Source: TMED14 sp041179465 (GTDB lineage: Bacteria > Bacteroidota > Bacteroidia > Flavobacteriales > Schleiferiaceae). Taken from it: 17,432 nucleotides of DNA. Made by a program: the position numbers and the translations under genes. The DNA lies in contig JBEGTJ010000037.1 in assembly GCA_041179465.1 (NCBI GenBank), forward strand, positions 1 through 17,432, read 5' to 3'. The notes beneath the pieces are model-generated. The model did no database searches. It was not told the origin of the DNA and saw nothing but the letters and a program-made list of their open reading frames with translations. Below are positions 1-6,153 of the stretch, one piece after another; the first letter of the stretch is position 1, and every line of letters begins with the position of its first letter.

Positions 1-206
1 CTTCGACCAAGAAGGGCAACCGCCCGAGCTACTTCAAGGCGGCGCATCCGCGCGTGTCGGTTCCGCTGTACGAGGACTTTCTCGACGTGCTCTGGAACGA
101 GGCCAATTTGCCGGTGAAGTCGGGCGTGTTTGGCGCCGACATGAAGGTGGCGCTGGTCAACGACGGGCCGGTGACGATTACCATGGACTCCAAAAACAAA
201 GAATGA
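1..206 (+). CDS. dtd: D-aminoacyl-tRNA deacylase (Dtd), 3' part only
   Basis: This is the C-terminal 67 residues of Dtd; the start lies before the window. Dtd hydrolyses the ester bond of D-aminoacyl-tRNAs (and Gly-tRNA-Ala) in the cytoplasm, as a homodimer. The visible part reads STKKGNRPSYFKAA, then FGADMKVALVNDGPVT, which match the family's C-terminal half. The NDGPVT segment is the conserved C-terminal active-site motif of the DTD fold. The other hallmark, the N-terminal Gly-cisPro motif, is outside the window. The tail TMDSKNKE is longer than the E. coli tail but looks like flavobacterial versions as I recall them. The TGA stop at 204-206 overlaps the ATG of the next gene, so the two are probably translated as a coupled pair. 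The family assignment is secure. Confidence 0.95.
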   Translation, partial: STKKGNRPSYFKAAHPRVSVPLYEDFLDVLWNEANLPVKSGVFGADMKVALVNDGPVTITMDSKNKE

Positions 207-553
207 TGACGTTTGACGACCAAAAGCCCGTGGGGGCCCTGCAAGCCGAAGTGGATCAGTGGATTGCCGATTTTGGCGTGCGCTACTTTAACGAGCTCAC
301 CAACATGGCCCAGCTCAGCGAAGAGGTGGGCGAGGTAGCCCGCATCATTGCCCGGCGATACGGCGAGCAGTCTGAAAAGGAGTCCGACAAGAACAAAGAC
401 CTCGGCGAAGAGCTGGCCGACGTGCTGTTTGTGACGCTGTGCCTGGCCAACCAGACGGGCACTGACCTTCAGGCCGCTTTTGACCGACGCATGGCGGCTA
501 AGGGTGCGCGCGACAAGGACCGGCATGCGAATAACGCGAAGCTGAAGGGATAA
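203..553 (+). CDS. MazG-like nucleotide pyrophosphohydrolase
   Basis: A 116-residue all-alpha NTP pyrophosphohydrolase of the MazG-like superfamily. Such enzymes hydrolyse (d)NTPs to NMP and pyrophosphate and are thought to clean up non-canonical nucleotides in the cytoplasm. The metal-binding signature EExxE...ExxD is complete: E40, E41 and E44 in LSEEVGEVARIIARRYGEQ, then E70 and D73 in EELADVLF. The length suits a single-domain member, about half of full MazG. The start is one of two adjacent ATGs at 203 and 206. The first gives an ATGA overlap with the dtd stop and the second a TGATG overlap; either implies translational coupling. Substrate specificity cannot be read from the sequence. 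A house-cleaning role next to Dtd, another quality-control enzyme, is an inference from context. Confidence 0.9.
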   Translation: MMTFDDQKPVGALQAEVDQWIADFGVRYFNELTNMAQLSEEVGEVARIIARRYGEQSEKESDKNKDLGEELADVLFVTLCLANQTGTDLQAAFDRRMAAKGARDKDRHANNAKLKG

Positions 554-575
554 TACCTCCATTCCGCAGGCAATC

Positions 576-609
576 TTTGACCTTAAACAGCGCGGTCGAA
601 CTTGGTTTG
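576..609 (+). promoter_or_regulatory. Candidate Bacteroidota promoter for the acyl-CoA dehydrogenase gene
   Basis: In the 87-bp gap after the pyrophosphohydrolase gene, TTTG at 576-579 (-33-like) is followed 22 nt later by TTGGTTTG at 602-609. The latter matches the Bacteroidota -7 consensus TAnnTTTG at five of six fixed positions. It would give a leader of roughly 25-30 nt before the ATG at 641. A second imperfect box, TACCTTAG (610-617), has no -33 partner at normal spacing. Nothing else was recognised in 554-640. Confidence 0.4.
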
Positions 610-640
610 TACCTTAGCGGCCTACTTCAAAAACCCCTTG

Positions 641-1825
641 ATGATGCGTGCGGATTTGTACGAACACCCCGACTACTACCTGATGGATGAGCTCCTTACC
701 GAGGAGCACAAGATGGTCCGCGAGGCCACCCGCGACTGGGTGAAGCGCGACGTGACGCCGGTCATCGAGGACTACGCGCAGCGCGCCGAGTTTCCCAAGC
801 ACATGGTGAAGGGCCTCGCCGAGGTGGGTGCGTTCGGACCCTACATTCCGGCCGAGTACGGCGGAGCGGGCCTCGACCAGATTTCGTACGGACTGATGAT
901 GATGGAAATCGAGCGCGGCGACAGCGGAATTCGCTCGACCTGCTCGGTGCAAAGTTCGCTGGTGATGTACCCGATTTATGCCTACGGCAACGAGGAACAG
1001 CGCCGCAAGTACCTCCCCAAGCTCGCCAGCGGCGAGTGGCTGGGCAGCTTTGGCCTGACGGAGCCCAATTTTGGCTCGAACCCCGGCGGAATGGTCACCA
1101 ACTTCAAGGACATAGGCGACCACTACCTGCTCAACGGAGCCAAGATGTGGATTTCCAACGCTCCGTTCTGCGACGTGGCCGTCGTGTGGGCCAAAGACGA
1201 GTCAGGCCGCATTCACGGCCTCATCGTCGAGCGCGGAATGGCCGGGTTCACAACCCCCGAGACGCACAACAAGTGGTCGCTGCGCGCCTCAGCCACCGGA
1301 GAGCTCGTGTTCGACAACGTCAAGGTCCCCAAAGAAAACCTGCTGCCCAACAAGTCGGGCCTAGGGGCTCCGCTGGGCTGCCTGGATTCAGCCCGCTACG
1401 GAATCGCCTGGGGCGCGCTCGGTGCCGCCATGGACTGCTACGACACCGCCCTGCGCTACAGCAAGGAGCGCATTCAGTTTGATCGCCCCATCGGAGGCTT
1501 TCAGCTGCAGCAAAAGAAGTTGGCCGAAATGATCACCGAGATCACCAAAGCCCAGCTCTTGACCCTGCGCCTCGGCCAGCTCAAGAACGAGGGCCGCGCC
1601 ACGACTGCCCAGATTTCGATGGCCAAGCGCAACAACGTCGCCATGGCCTTGGACATCGCCCGCGAAGCGCGCCAGATGCTCGGCGGAATGGGCATTACCG
1701 GCGACTTCCCCATCATGCGCCACATGATGAACCTCGAGTCGGTCGTCACCTACGAGGGCACGCACGACATTCACCTTCTCATCACCGGTATGGACGTAAC
1801 CGGCCTCAATGCCTTTAAAGCTTAA
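641..1825 (+). CDS. gcdH: Acyl-CoA dehydrogenase, glutaryl-CoA dehydrogenase type
   Basis: A 394-residue FAD-dependent acyl-CoA dehydrogenase. It resembles human glutaryl-CoA dehydrogenase along its whole length, with blocks such as RSTCSVQSSLVMYPIYAYGN, KWSLRASATGELVFDNV, ARYGIAWGALGA, QLQQKKLAEMITEIT and NLESVVTYEGTHDIHLLI. Residues linked to the human enzyme's chemistry have counterparts: the catalytic base Glu (E372 in YEGTHDI), the Arg that binds the substrate carboxylate (R98), and E91 just before it. Oxidative decarboxylation of glutaryl-CoA to crotonyl-CoA in lysine or tryptophan breakdown is therefore plausible but not proven. Many bacterial annotations say only acyl-CoA dehydrogenase. 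ATGs at 641 and 644 are both possible starts. An upstream in-frame TTG at 602 falls inside the candidate promoter and is rejected. A lipoprotein gene follows after 3 nt. Confidence 0.9.
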   Translation: MMRADLYEHPDYYLMDELLTEEHKMVREATRDWVKRDVTPVIEDYAQRAEFPKHMVKGLAEVGAFGPYIPAEYGGAGLDQISYGLMMMEIERGDSGIRSTCSVQSSLVMYPIYAYGNEEQRRKYLPKLASGEWLGSFGLTEPNFGSNPGGMVTNFKDIGDHYLLNGAKMWISNAPFCDVAVVWAKDESGRIHGLIVERGMAGFTTPETHNKWSLRASATGELVFDNVKVPKENLLPNKSGLGAPLGCLDSARYGIAWGALGAAMDCYDTALRYSKERIQFDRPIGGFQLQQKKLAEMITEITKAQLLTLRLGQLKNEGRATTAQISMAKRNNVAMALDIAREARQMLGGMGITGDFPIMRHMMNLESVVTYEGTHDIHLLITGMDVTGLNAFKA

Positions 1826-1828
1826 GTC

Positions 1829-2089
1829 ATGAACCGATTTCTGCGTTTTAGCGCCCTCGCCGTGGCTTCGACGGCCCTTTTGGTGGCCTGTGAGCCCGAA
1901 AACACCTGCCTGGAGTGCGAAGCTTCACAGGTAACCACGGTAACGGGTGAGGCTCCGGTCACGGTGCCCATCGGCCCGCTCGAGTTGTGCGGAACCGAAG
2001 TCGATTCCGTACTCGCCGGCCCCTTCACCCAGACCATCGATTTGGGCGGAGTTACTGCGACGCAGGTTACGACTTGGACCTGCCAGTAG
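1829..2089 (+). CDS. Small cysteine-containing lipoprotein of unknown function
   Basis: I do not recognise a characterised family in this 86-residue protein. It opens with a type II signal peptide: basic MNRFLRF, a hydrophobic stretch to residue 20, and the lipobox LVAC with the lipidated Cys at 21. The mature part starts CEPENTCLEC. It carries four more cysteines (C27, C30, C54, C85) and is rich in Thr and Val, with the pattern TTVTGEAPVTVP, a central ELCG and a C-terminal TTWTC. That suggests a small, disulfide-stabilised beta-strand domain anchored in a membrane. Acidic residues right after the lipid Cys are compatible with Bacteroidota surface-export signals, but this is inference. The ATG lies 3 nt after the acyl-CoA dehydrogenase stop, so the two are probably cotranscribed. 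A strong hairpin follows. Confidence 0.75.
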   Translation: MNRFLRFSALAVASTALLVACEPENTCLECEASQVTTVTGEAPVTVPIGPLELCGTEVDSVLAGPFTQTIDLGGVTATQVTTWTCQ

Positions 2090-2092
2090 CTC

Positions 2093-2131
2093 AGCTTGGT
2101 GCTCGACCTGCTACGGTCTTCGCACCAAGCT
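2093..2131. terminator. Strong hairpin between convergent genes, probable terminator
   Basis: AGCTTGGTGC at 2093-2102 and GCACCAAGCT at 2122-2131 form a perfect 10-bp stem. A second stem inside it pairs GACC (2105-2108) with GGTC (2115-2118) around a 6-nt loop. It starts 4 nt after the lipoprotein stop and is followed by a weakly T-rich TTCGCTTATT. It sits between genes that converge from both sides, so it may stop transcription in both directions. There is no long T run, so it is not a textbook intrinsic terminator. Confidence 0.65.
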
Positions 2132-2154
2132 TCGCTTATTGCACGTGCTGTTGA

Positions 2155-2172
2155 GGGCCACGTGACCGGCCC
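2155..2172 (-). terminator. Short GC hairpin after the methyltransferase gene
   Basis: GGGCC (2155-2159) pairs with GGCCC (2168-2172) across an 8-nt loop, starting 8 nt past the methyltransferase stop on the minus strand. It could be a second, weaker terminator arm. There is no adjacent T run on the minus strand, so its role is uncertain. Confidence 0.3.
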
Positions 2173-2180
2173 TAAAGAGT

Positions 2181-3062
2181 TTACGGATTGGCTCCCAAGC
2201 GGGCCACGGTGCCCAAGGGCAGGATTTTGCCGTGGGGGTCGGCGACAGCGAGCTCGAGCAGCTCGGGCGGGCGCTTGAAGTGCTGGTTGATCAGTGTGTG
2301 GGCGACCACGGCGCTGAGGCCCATCGAGTAGAGGTTGAGGGCGAGGAATCCGCCCGGAGCCAGCAAGGCCGCACAGTCGCGTAGCAGGTCGTCGATTTGC
2401 TCTTCGAGCACCCACTTTTCGCCGGCGGGTCCGCGGCCGTAGGCGGGCGGGTCCAGCAAGATTCCGTGGTAGGTTTTGCCCCGCTTGACTTCGCGGCGCA
2501 CGAAAGTTGCGGCGTCTTCAACCACCCAGCGGATGCCGTCGAGTCCGCTCGCTTCCATGTTGCGGCGCCCCCAATCGACCACCTTGCGAACCGAATCGAC
2601 GTGCGTCGTGTCGGCTCCGGCGGATCGGGCGGCCAGACTGGCTCCGCCCGTGTAGGCAAAGAGGTTGAGGACCTTGGTGTCGGGCCCGGTGACCGCGACT
2701 TGGTCAACAATCCATTCCCAGTTGCTGGCCTGCTCGGGGAAGGCGCCCAAGTGCTTGAACGCGGTGCGCTCGAGGCCCAGCGTGAGCTGGCGACCGCGCA
2801 GGTCGTAGGTGAGGGGCCATTGGCTTGGGGTGCCGGGCTTGAGGGCCCAGTCGCCCGACTCGGGGTTTTGCTTGGATCGGCTAAAGTGGGCGTCGGCCAG
2901 CTTGGACCACTCGGCGGGCGCCAGCGACGGAGTCCACACCGCTTGGGGCTCGGGGCGCCAGAGTACTTGGCGGCCAAAGCGCTCGAGCTTGGCAAAGTTG
3001 CCGCTGTCGAGCAGCTCGTAGTCGGTCCAGGGCGCTACGGCCACGTCGATGCGAAGGCTCAT
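2181..3062 (-). CDS. Class I SAM-dependent methyltransferase, COG1092-like (RNA methyltransferase type)
   Basis: A 293-residue Rossmann-fold methyltransferase related to the 23S rRNA cytosine-methyltransferase group (RlmI/RlmK-like). The SAM-binding motif I is VLNLFAYTGGASLAA (from residue 131). The acidic motif II residue is D156 in HVDSVRK, and the catalytic-type motif is LDPPAYGRGP (203-212). The N-terminal part, including LLDSGNFAKLERFG and RPEPQAVW, is conserved in this subgroup as I recall it. No PUA domain like that of RlmI is evident. The target base and RNA are unknown. Its ATG at 3060-3062 overlaps the TGA of the upstream radical SAM gene as ATGA, so translation is probably coupled. 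It is the last gene of a minus-strand set starting at 6057. The methyltransferase call is firm; the RNA substrate is family inference. Confidence 0.85.
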   Translation of the reverse strand: MSLRIDVAVAPWTDYELLDSGNFAKLERFGRQVLWRPEPQAVWTPSLAPAEWSKLADAHFSRSKQNPESGDWALKPGTPSQWPLTYDLRGRQLTLGLERTAFKHLGAFPEQASNWEWIVDQVAVTGPDTKVLNLFAYTGGASLAARSAGADTTHVDSVRKVVDWGRRNMEASGLDGIRWVVEDAATFVRREVKRGKTYHGILLDPPAYGRGPAGEKWVLEEQIDDLLRDCAALLAPGGFLALNLYSMGLSAVVAHTLINQHFKRPPELLELAVADPHGKILPLGTVARLGANP

Positions 3063-4405
3063 GCGCGCTTGGCGTTGTAGTACGCTTGGGTTTCGGCCGC
3101 CGGATTAAAGTAGCCGTAGGCGATGTGCGGGTACTGCTCGCGCACGCGGTGCATCAGCTCAAGGACGCCAAAGGGGTTTCCGTCGGGCTGCTTGCGCAGC
3201 TTTTTAAAGTACCAGTCGGGGTCGATGTTGAAGTTGCGCCACTGAATCATGCTCAGGTCGGTCGTCTCGATCAGGCGCTGCAGGGCGTCCCACTCGGCGG
3301 GCGTGTCGGTGCAGCCCGGAAACACAAAGTAGTTGATGCTGGCCCATCCGCCGTGCTGGCGAACGGTGCGCAGGCTCTCGGCGAGGGCTTCGAATTCGTA
3401 GTTCCGCGGCAGGTAGTAGCCCGTGTACCACTCTTTTTGGGCGGAATTCATGCTCACGCGGATGCTGCGCAGCCCGGCCTCGCAGAGCTTGGCGACGTCG
3501 TCGGGGCGCGACCCGTTGGTGTTGATGTTAAAAATTCCGCGGTCGGTCACGGCACGCACGCGGCGAATCGCCTCGGCCAAGGTGTCGGCGACCAAGAGGG
3601 GCTCGCCCTCGCAGCCCTGGCCAAACGACATGACGGGGTAGGGCGCCTGCTCGAGGTGGTGCAGGGCGATGTCGGCAATCTCCTGGGGGTCAGGAATGAA
3701 CTTCAGCCTGAAGTGCGCGCTGTGCACGTCTTCGTCTTCTTGCAGCGAAATGCAGCCCAGGCAGGTGGCGTTGCAGGCGGGCGACGAGGGGATCGGCAGT
3801 TCCCAGCGCTCGAGAAAGAAGTTTTGGGCGGCGCGGCACTGGTAGCTCCCGGCGCACTGCGTGGCGAGGTGCTCGACCAGGCGGTTGTCGGGGAAGCGCT
3901 TTTTCATGCGGTCCACCGCGCCCTCGATCATCGGAGCGTGAAACTGGCTGACGTCCTGGCGCAGGTCGGGGTCGACGCGCACAGCGGTGGTCCAAAAGCG
4001 CCCGTCGAACCAGCCCAGGGCCGTGTAGGCGTAGAGCGGAAGGATCGGCGCCGGCCCCTGCTTTTCGTAGGCGACCAGGTAGGTTTGGGTGTGCGCGGGG
4101 CTGACAAAGGCGGCCACGGCGTCGCCGTCGAGGTGCTCGGCGCGCTGGGTTTCGGGGTTCCAGCCCAGCGGGCGGCGGCCCGGAAGCGCAAAGAACTCTG
4201 ACCCCTCAGGCAGCGGAATAAAGTCCTCGGGGCGGAGCGGCACCAAGTCGTTGCCGGTGCGGCCCATGCAGCGCAGGTAGGGATGCTCCTCGATCTGGCC
4301 CTCCGCGTCGGCCACGAGGGCAAAGGGCACCTCGGCGGGGTGCTCAATGGGCCGCGATCGAAACAGCGGGTGTTCGGGGGCAAAGTCGAGGCTGCGGGCG
4401 TGCAT
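3059..4405 (-). CDS. Radical SAM protein of unknown substrate
   Basis: A 448-residue radical SAM enzyme. The cluster motif CxxxCxxC is CNATCLGC at residues 211-218. It is followed by GQGCEGEPL (a GEP-type SAM-binding motif) and FNINTNGSRP, typical strands of a partial TIM barrel. Unusually, about 200 residues precede the cluster motif. That part includes RCMGRTGNDLVPL and PGRRPLGWNPETQ, and two further cysteines (C184, C190 in CAGSYQC) come just before the core. I cannot name the substrate. The start is placed at the ATG at 4405 because a perfect -7 box (TACCTTTG) ends 4 nt upstream; an in-frame ATG 30 nt further up would lie before the promoter. The last 4 nt overlap the methyltransferase start, suggesting a shared job, perhaps modification of RNA or protein. 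Confidence 0.85.
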   Translation of the reverse strand: MHARSLDFAPEHPLFRSRPIEHPAEVPFALVADAEGQIEEHPYLRCMGRTGNDLVPLRPEDFIPLPEGSEFFALPGRRPLGWNPETQRAEHLDGDAVAAFVSPAHTQTYLVAYEKQGPAPILPLYAYTALGWFDGRFWTTAVRVDPDLRQDVSQFHAPMIEGAVDRMKKRFPDNRLVEHLATQCAGSYQCRAAQNFFLERWELPIPSSPACNATCLGCISLQEDEDVHSAHFRLKFIPDPQEIADIALHHLEQAPYPVMSFGQGCEGEPLLVADTLAEAIRRVRAVTDRGIFNINTNGSRPDDVAKLCEAGLRSIRVSMNSAQKEWYTGYYLPRNYEFEALAESLRTVRQHGGWASINYFVFPGCTDTPAEWDALQRLIETTDLSMIQWRNFNIDPDWYFKKLRKQPDGNPFGVLELMHRVREQYPHIAYGYFNPAAETQAYYNAKRA

Positions 4406-4409
4406 GGGG

Positions 4410-4417
4410 CAAAGGTA
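4410..4417 (-). promoter_or_regulatory. -7 box TACCTTTG of the radical SAM gene
   Basis: Read on the minus strand, TACCTTTG is a perfect TAnnTTTG match. Four bases (CCCC) separate it from the ATG at 4405, so the transcript would start at or next to the start codon. No TTTG at -33 is evident; the nearest is TTTCG at 4436-4440. It lies in the 35-bp gap after hflX, giving the radical SAM-methyltransferase pair its own promoter. Confidence 0.6.
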
Positions 4418-4440
4418 GCGCGGAGCGTTCCGCACCGAAA

Positions 4441-5613
4441 TCAGTACAGAAACGTATCAAACGGAAAGCGCGCGGCGTGAATCGTCGCGGCGTTGCGGTA
4501 GATCATCTCGCGCAGGGCGTCGAACTGGTCTTTGTGCAGGGCGCTGATGAACACGCACTGGCCGTGGGTGCGGCGGGCCCAGGCCGACTTGAGTTCGTCA
4601 AGGGTGCCGGCGGGGCGGCCCTCGTCGTCGGTCGGAGCCGTCCAGGCGTCAATCTTGTTGAAGACTACGATCTGCGGGGTGTCCTGGCAGCCGAGCTCCT
4701 GAAGGATGCCGGCCACGGATTCCATGTGGTCCTCGTAGTTGGGGTGGGCGACGTCGACCACGTGCAGCAGGATGTCGGCCTCGCGCACCTCGTCGAGGGT
4801 CGATTTGAACGACTCGACGAGCTGGGTCGGAAGCTTGCGGATGAAGCCCACCGTGTCGGTCAGCAAAAACGGAAGGTTGCCCACGACCACCTTGCGCACG
4901 GTCGTGTCGAGGGTGGCAAAAAGCTTGTTTTCGGCCAGGACTTCGCTCTTGCTGAGCGCGTTCATGAGGGTGGACTTGCCCACGTTGGTGTAGCCGATCA
5001 GGGCCATGCGCACGAGGGCTCCGCGGTTGCCCCGCTGGGTGGCCATCTGGCGGTCGATGACCGTCAGCTTCTCTTTGAGGTGCGCGATTTTTTGTTTGAT
5101 GATGCGGCGGTCGGTCTCGATTTGGGTTTCGCCGGGGCCGCGCATGCCGATTCCGCCCTTTTGGCGCTCGAGGTGGGTCCACATGCGCGTGAGGCGGGGC
5201 AGCAGGTATTCGTACTGGGCGAGTTCGACTTGGGTGCGGGCGTAGGAGGTCTGGGCCCGTGCGGCAAAGATGTCGAGGATGAGGTTGGTGCGGTCCATCA
5301 CCTTGCGCTCGAACAGGCGCTCGATGTTTTTGAGCTGCGACGGACTCAGTTCGTCGTCAAAGATGATGAGGTCAATCTCTTCGGCCTCGACGTAGGCCTT
5401 GATTTCGTCCATTTTGCCGGAACCCAGAAAAAGCGTGGGGTCGGGCTTGTCGAGTTTTTGGGTGAACACGGCGACGGTTTCGGCGCCGGCGGTTTCGGCC
5501 AAAAAGCGGAGCTCGTCGAGGTATTCGTTGGCCTTGGTTTCGTCCTGTAAACGGGTCACGGCGCCCACGAGGACGCAGCGCTCTGGCCCCTGGCGGGGTC
5601 GCCGATCAATCAT
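4441..5613 (-). CDS. hflX: GTPase HflX
   Basis: A 390-residue HflX GTPase. It binds the 50S subunit and helps split or rescue stalled ribosomes, for example after heat stress. The N-terminal HflX domain includes FLGSGKMDEI and IIFDDELSPSQLKNIE, then a coiled segment with RTNLILDIFAARAQTSYAR and GGIGMRGPGETQIETDRR. The G domain has G1 GYTNVGKST (207-215), G3 DTVGF (253-257), G4 NKID (319-322) and a G5-like ISA near 360. Length is normal for the family. The ATG at 5613 is chosen because a perfect -7 box ends 4 nt upstream and no closer start fits. That box overlaps the stop codon of the upstream membrane-protein gene, so hflX can be transcribed separately as well as by read-through. The next gene starts 35 bp downstream. 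Confidence 0.96.
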   Translation of the reverse strand: MIDRRPRQGPERCVLVGAVTRLQDETKANEYLDELRFLAETAGAETVAVFTQKLDKPDPTLFLGSGKMDEIKAYVEAEEIDLIIFDDELSPSQLKNIERLFERKVMDRTNLILDIFAARAQTSYARTQVELAQYEYLLPRLTRMWTHLERQKGGIGMRGPGETQIETDRRIIKQKIAHLKEKLTVIDRQMATQRGNRGALVRMALIGYTNVGKSTLMNALSKSEVLAENKLFATLDTTVRKVVVGNLPFLLTDTVGFIRKLPTQLVESFKSTLDEVREADILLHVVDVAHPNYEDHMESVAGILQELGCQDTPQIVVFNKIDAWTAPTDDEGRPAGTLDELKSAWARRTHGQCVFISALHKDQFDALREMIYRNAATIHAARFPFDTFLY

Positions 5614-5617
5614 GCGG

Positions 5618-5625
5618 CAAAGTTA
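5618..5625 (-). promoter_or_regulatory. -7 box TAACTTTG of hflX
   Basis: TAACTTTG on the minus strand matches TAnnTTTG perfectly and is followed by CCGC and then the hflX ATG at 5613. Its first three bases are also the TAA stop codon of the upstream membrane-protein gene (5623-5625). The transcript is predicted to be leaderless. No clear -33 TTTG was found inside the upstream coding region. Confidence 0.6.
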
Positions 5626-6057
5626 GAACAAGCGCTCCCAGGGAACGCGGCTCGCGATGAGCAGGAGTCCGAGGCCCACGTAGGCGATTACCGCCTGCTG
5701 CTTGCGGCGGTCGACGTCCAGTTTTTTAAAGCGCGAACGCCCCACCGTCACCAGGGCGATGCCAATCAGGTTCACGCTGAGGTGCTCCACTGCGAACAGG
5801 CGCAGGTCGGCGTTCCGCATCACTTCGGCGGCGTTTTCGGTGAGCAATCCGAACCATGGGCCGACAAAGTAGAGCCCGAGGCCCAAGAGCAGTTGCAGGT
5901 GGCCCGAAATCAACGTAGCCAGGGTCAATCCGTTGAGGGCCTTGCTCGTCGGCTTGTTTTGCAGGCGGTTGACCAAGGCGAGCACGACGGTTGCGAGGGC
6001 CGCCGCGAGAAAGAGGTAGGCGAGGCTGCGGTGGCTGTGGAGTAATCCGGTGTACAC
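5623..6057 (-). CDS. Four-helix membrane protein, often annotated cytochrome B-like in flavobacteria
   Basis: A 144-residue inner-membrane protein with four likely transmembrane helices (about 11-29, 43-65, 88-106 and 122-136) separated by short polar loops such as RLQNKPTSK and GRSRFKKLDVDRRKQQ. It resembles small flavobacterial proteins that databases label cytochrome B, starting like MYTGLLHLHR with conserved HLQL and VEHL segments. Histidines H7, H9, H53 and H92 lie at or in the helices and could bind haem, but no ligand is proven and no function is known to me. The start is GTG at 6057. A stop codon lies in frame just upstream and there is no ATG in that short interval, so GTG is the only reasonable choice. 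hflX begins 9 bp after its stop codon. Confidence 0.75.
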   Translation of the reverse strand: MYTGLLHSHRSLAYLFLAAALATVVLALVNRLQNKPTSKALNGLTLATLISGHLQLLLGLGLYFVGPWFGLLTENAAEVMRNADLRLFAVEHLSVNLIGIALVTVGRSRFKKLDVDRRKQQAVIAYVGLGLLLIASRVPWERLF

Positions 6058-6096
6058 GTTAAATGTGGATTAAATGGGTGATTCCGATTGTTACGC

Positions 6097-6104
6097 CAAA
6101 GTTA
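6097..6104 (-). promoter_or_regulatory. -7 box TAACTTTG of the membrane-protein gene
   Basis: In the 96-bp divergent gap 6058-6153, the minus strand carries TAACTTTG, a perfect TAnnTTTG match. It lies 39 nt before the GTG start at 6057 and would give a leader of about 30-35 nt, unlike the leaderless boxes elsewhere. The -33 region has only a weak candidate, TTCG at 6122-6125. The rest of the gap holds the maeB promoter candidates and nothing else I recognise. Confidence 0.5.
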
Positions 6105-6140
6105 AGTCGGCACAGCTACCTCGAATGTTAAATTTCGGCA

Positions 6141-6148
6141 GACCTTTG
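6141..6148 (+). promoter_or_regulatory. Candidate -7 box GACCTTTG of maeB
   Basis: GACCTTTG matches five of the six fixed bases of TAnnTTTG and ends 5 nt before the maeB ATG at 6154, predicting a leaderless mRNA. A second near-match, TAAATTTC (6129-6136), lies just upstream and would give a short leader. No TTTG is seen at -33 for either box. Confidence 0.45.
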
Positions 6149-6153
6149 CAGCT

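Noticed and set aside
602..640. N-terminal extension of the acyl-CoA dehydrogenase from TTG 602
   Set aside because: The TTG lies inside the promoter box candidate TTGGTTTG, and the extra 13 residues are not part of the conserved family start.
2096..2278. Small plus-strand frame across the hairpin region
   Set aside because: It is mostly opposite the methyltransferase C-terminus and spans the terminator-like hairpin; no promoter or similarity.
4406..4435. Upstream ATG at 4435 for the radical SAM protein
   Set aside because: It lies upstream of the perfect TACCTTTG box that ends 4 nt before ATG 4405, so it would not be on that transcript. It stays possible on read-through RNA from hflX.
4477..5550. 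357-codon frame antisense to hflX
   Set aside because: It is a Val/Gly/His-rich shadow of a gene with all G motifs in the correct order.
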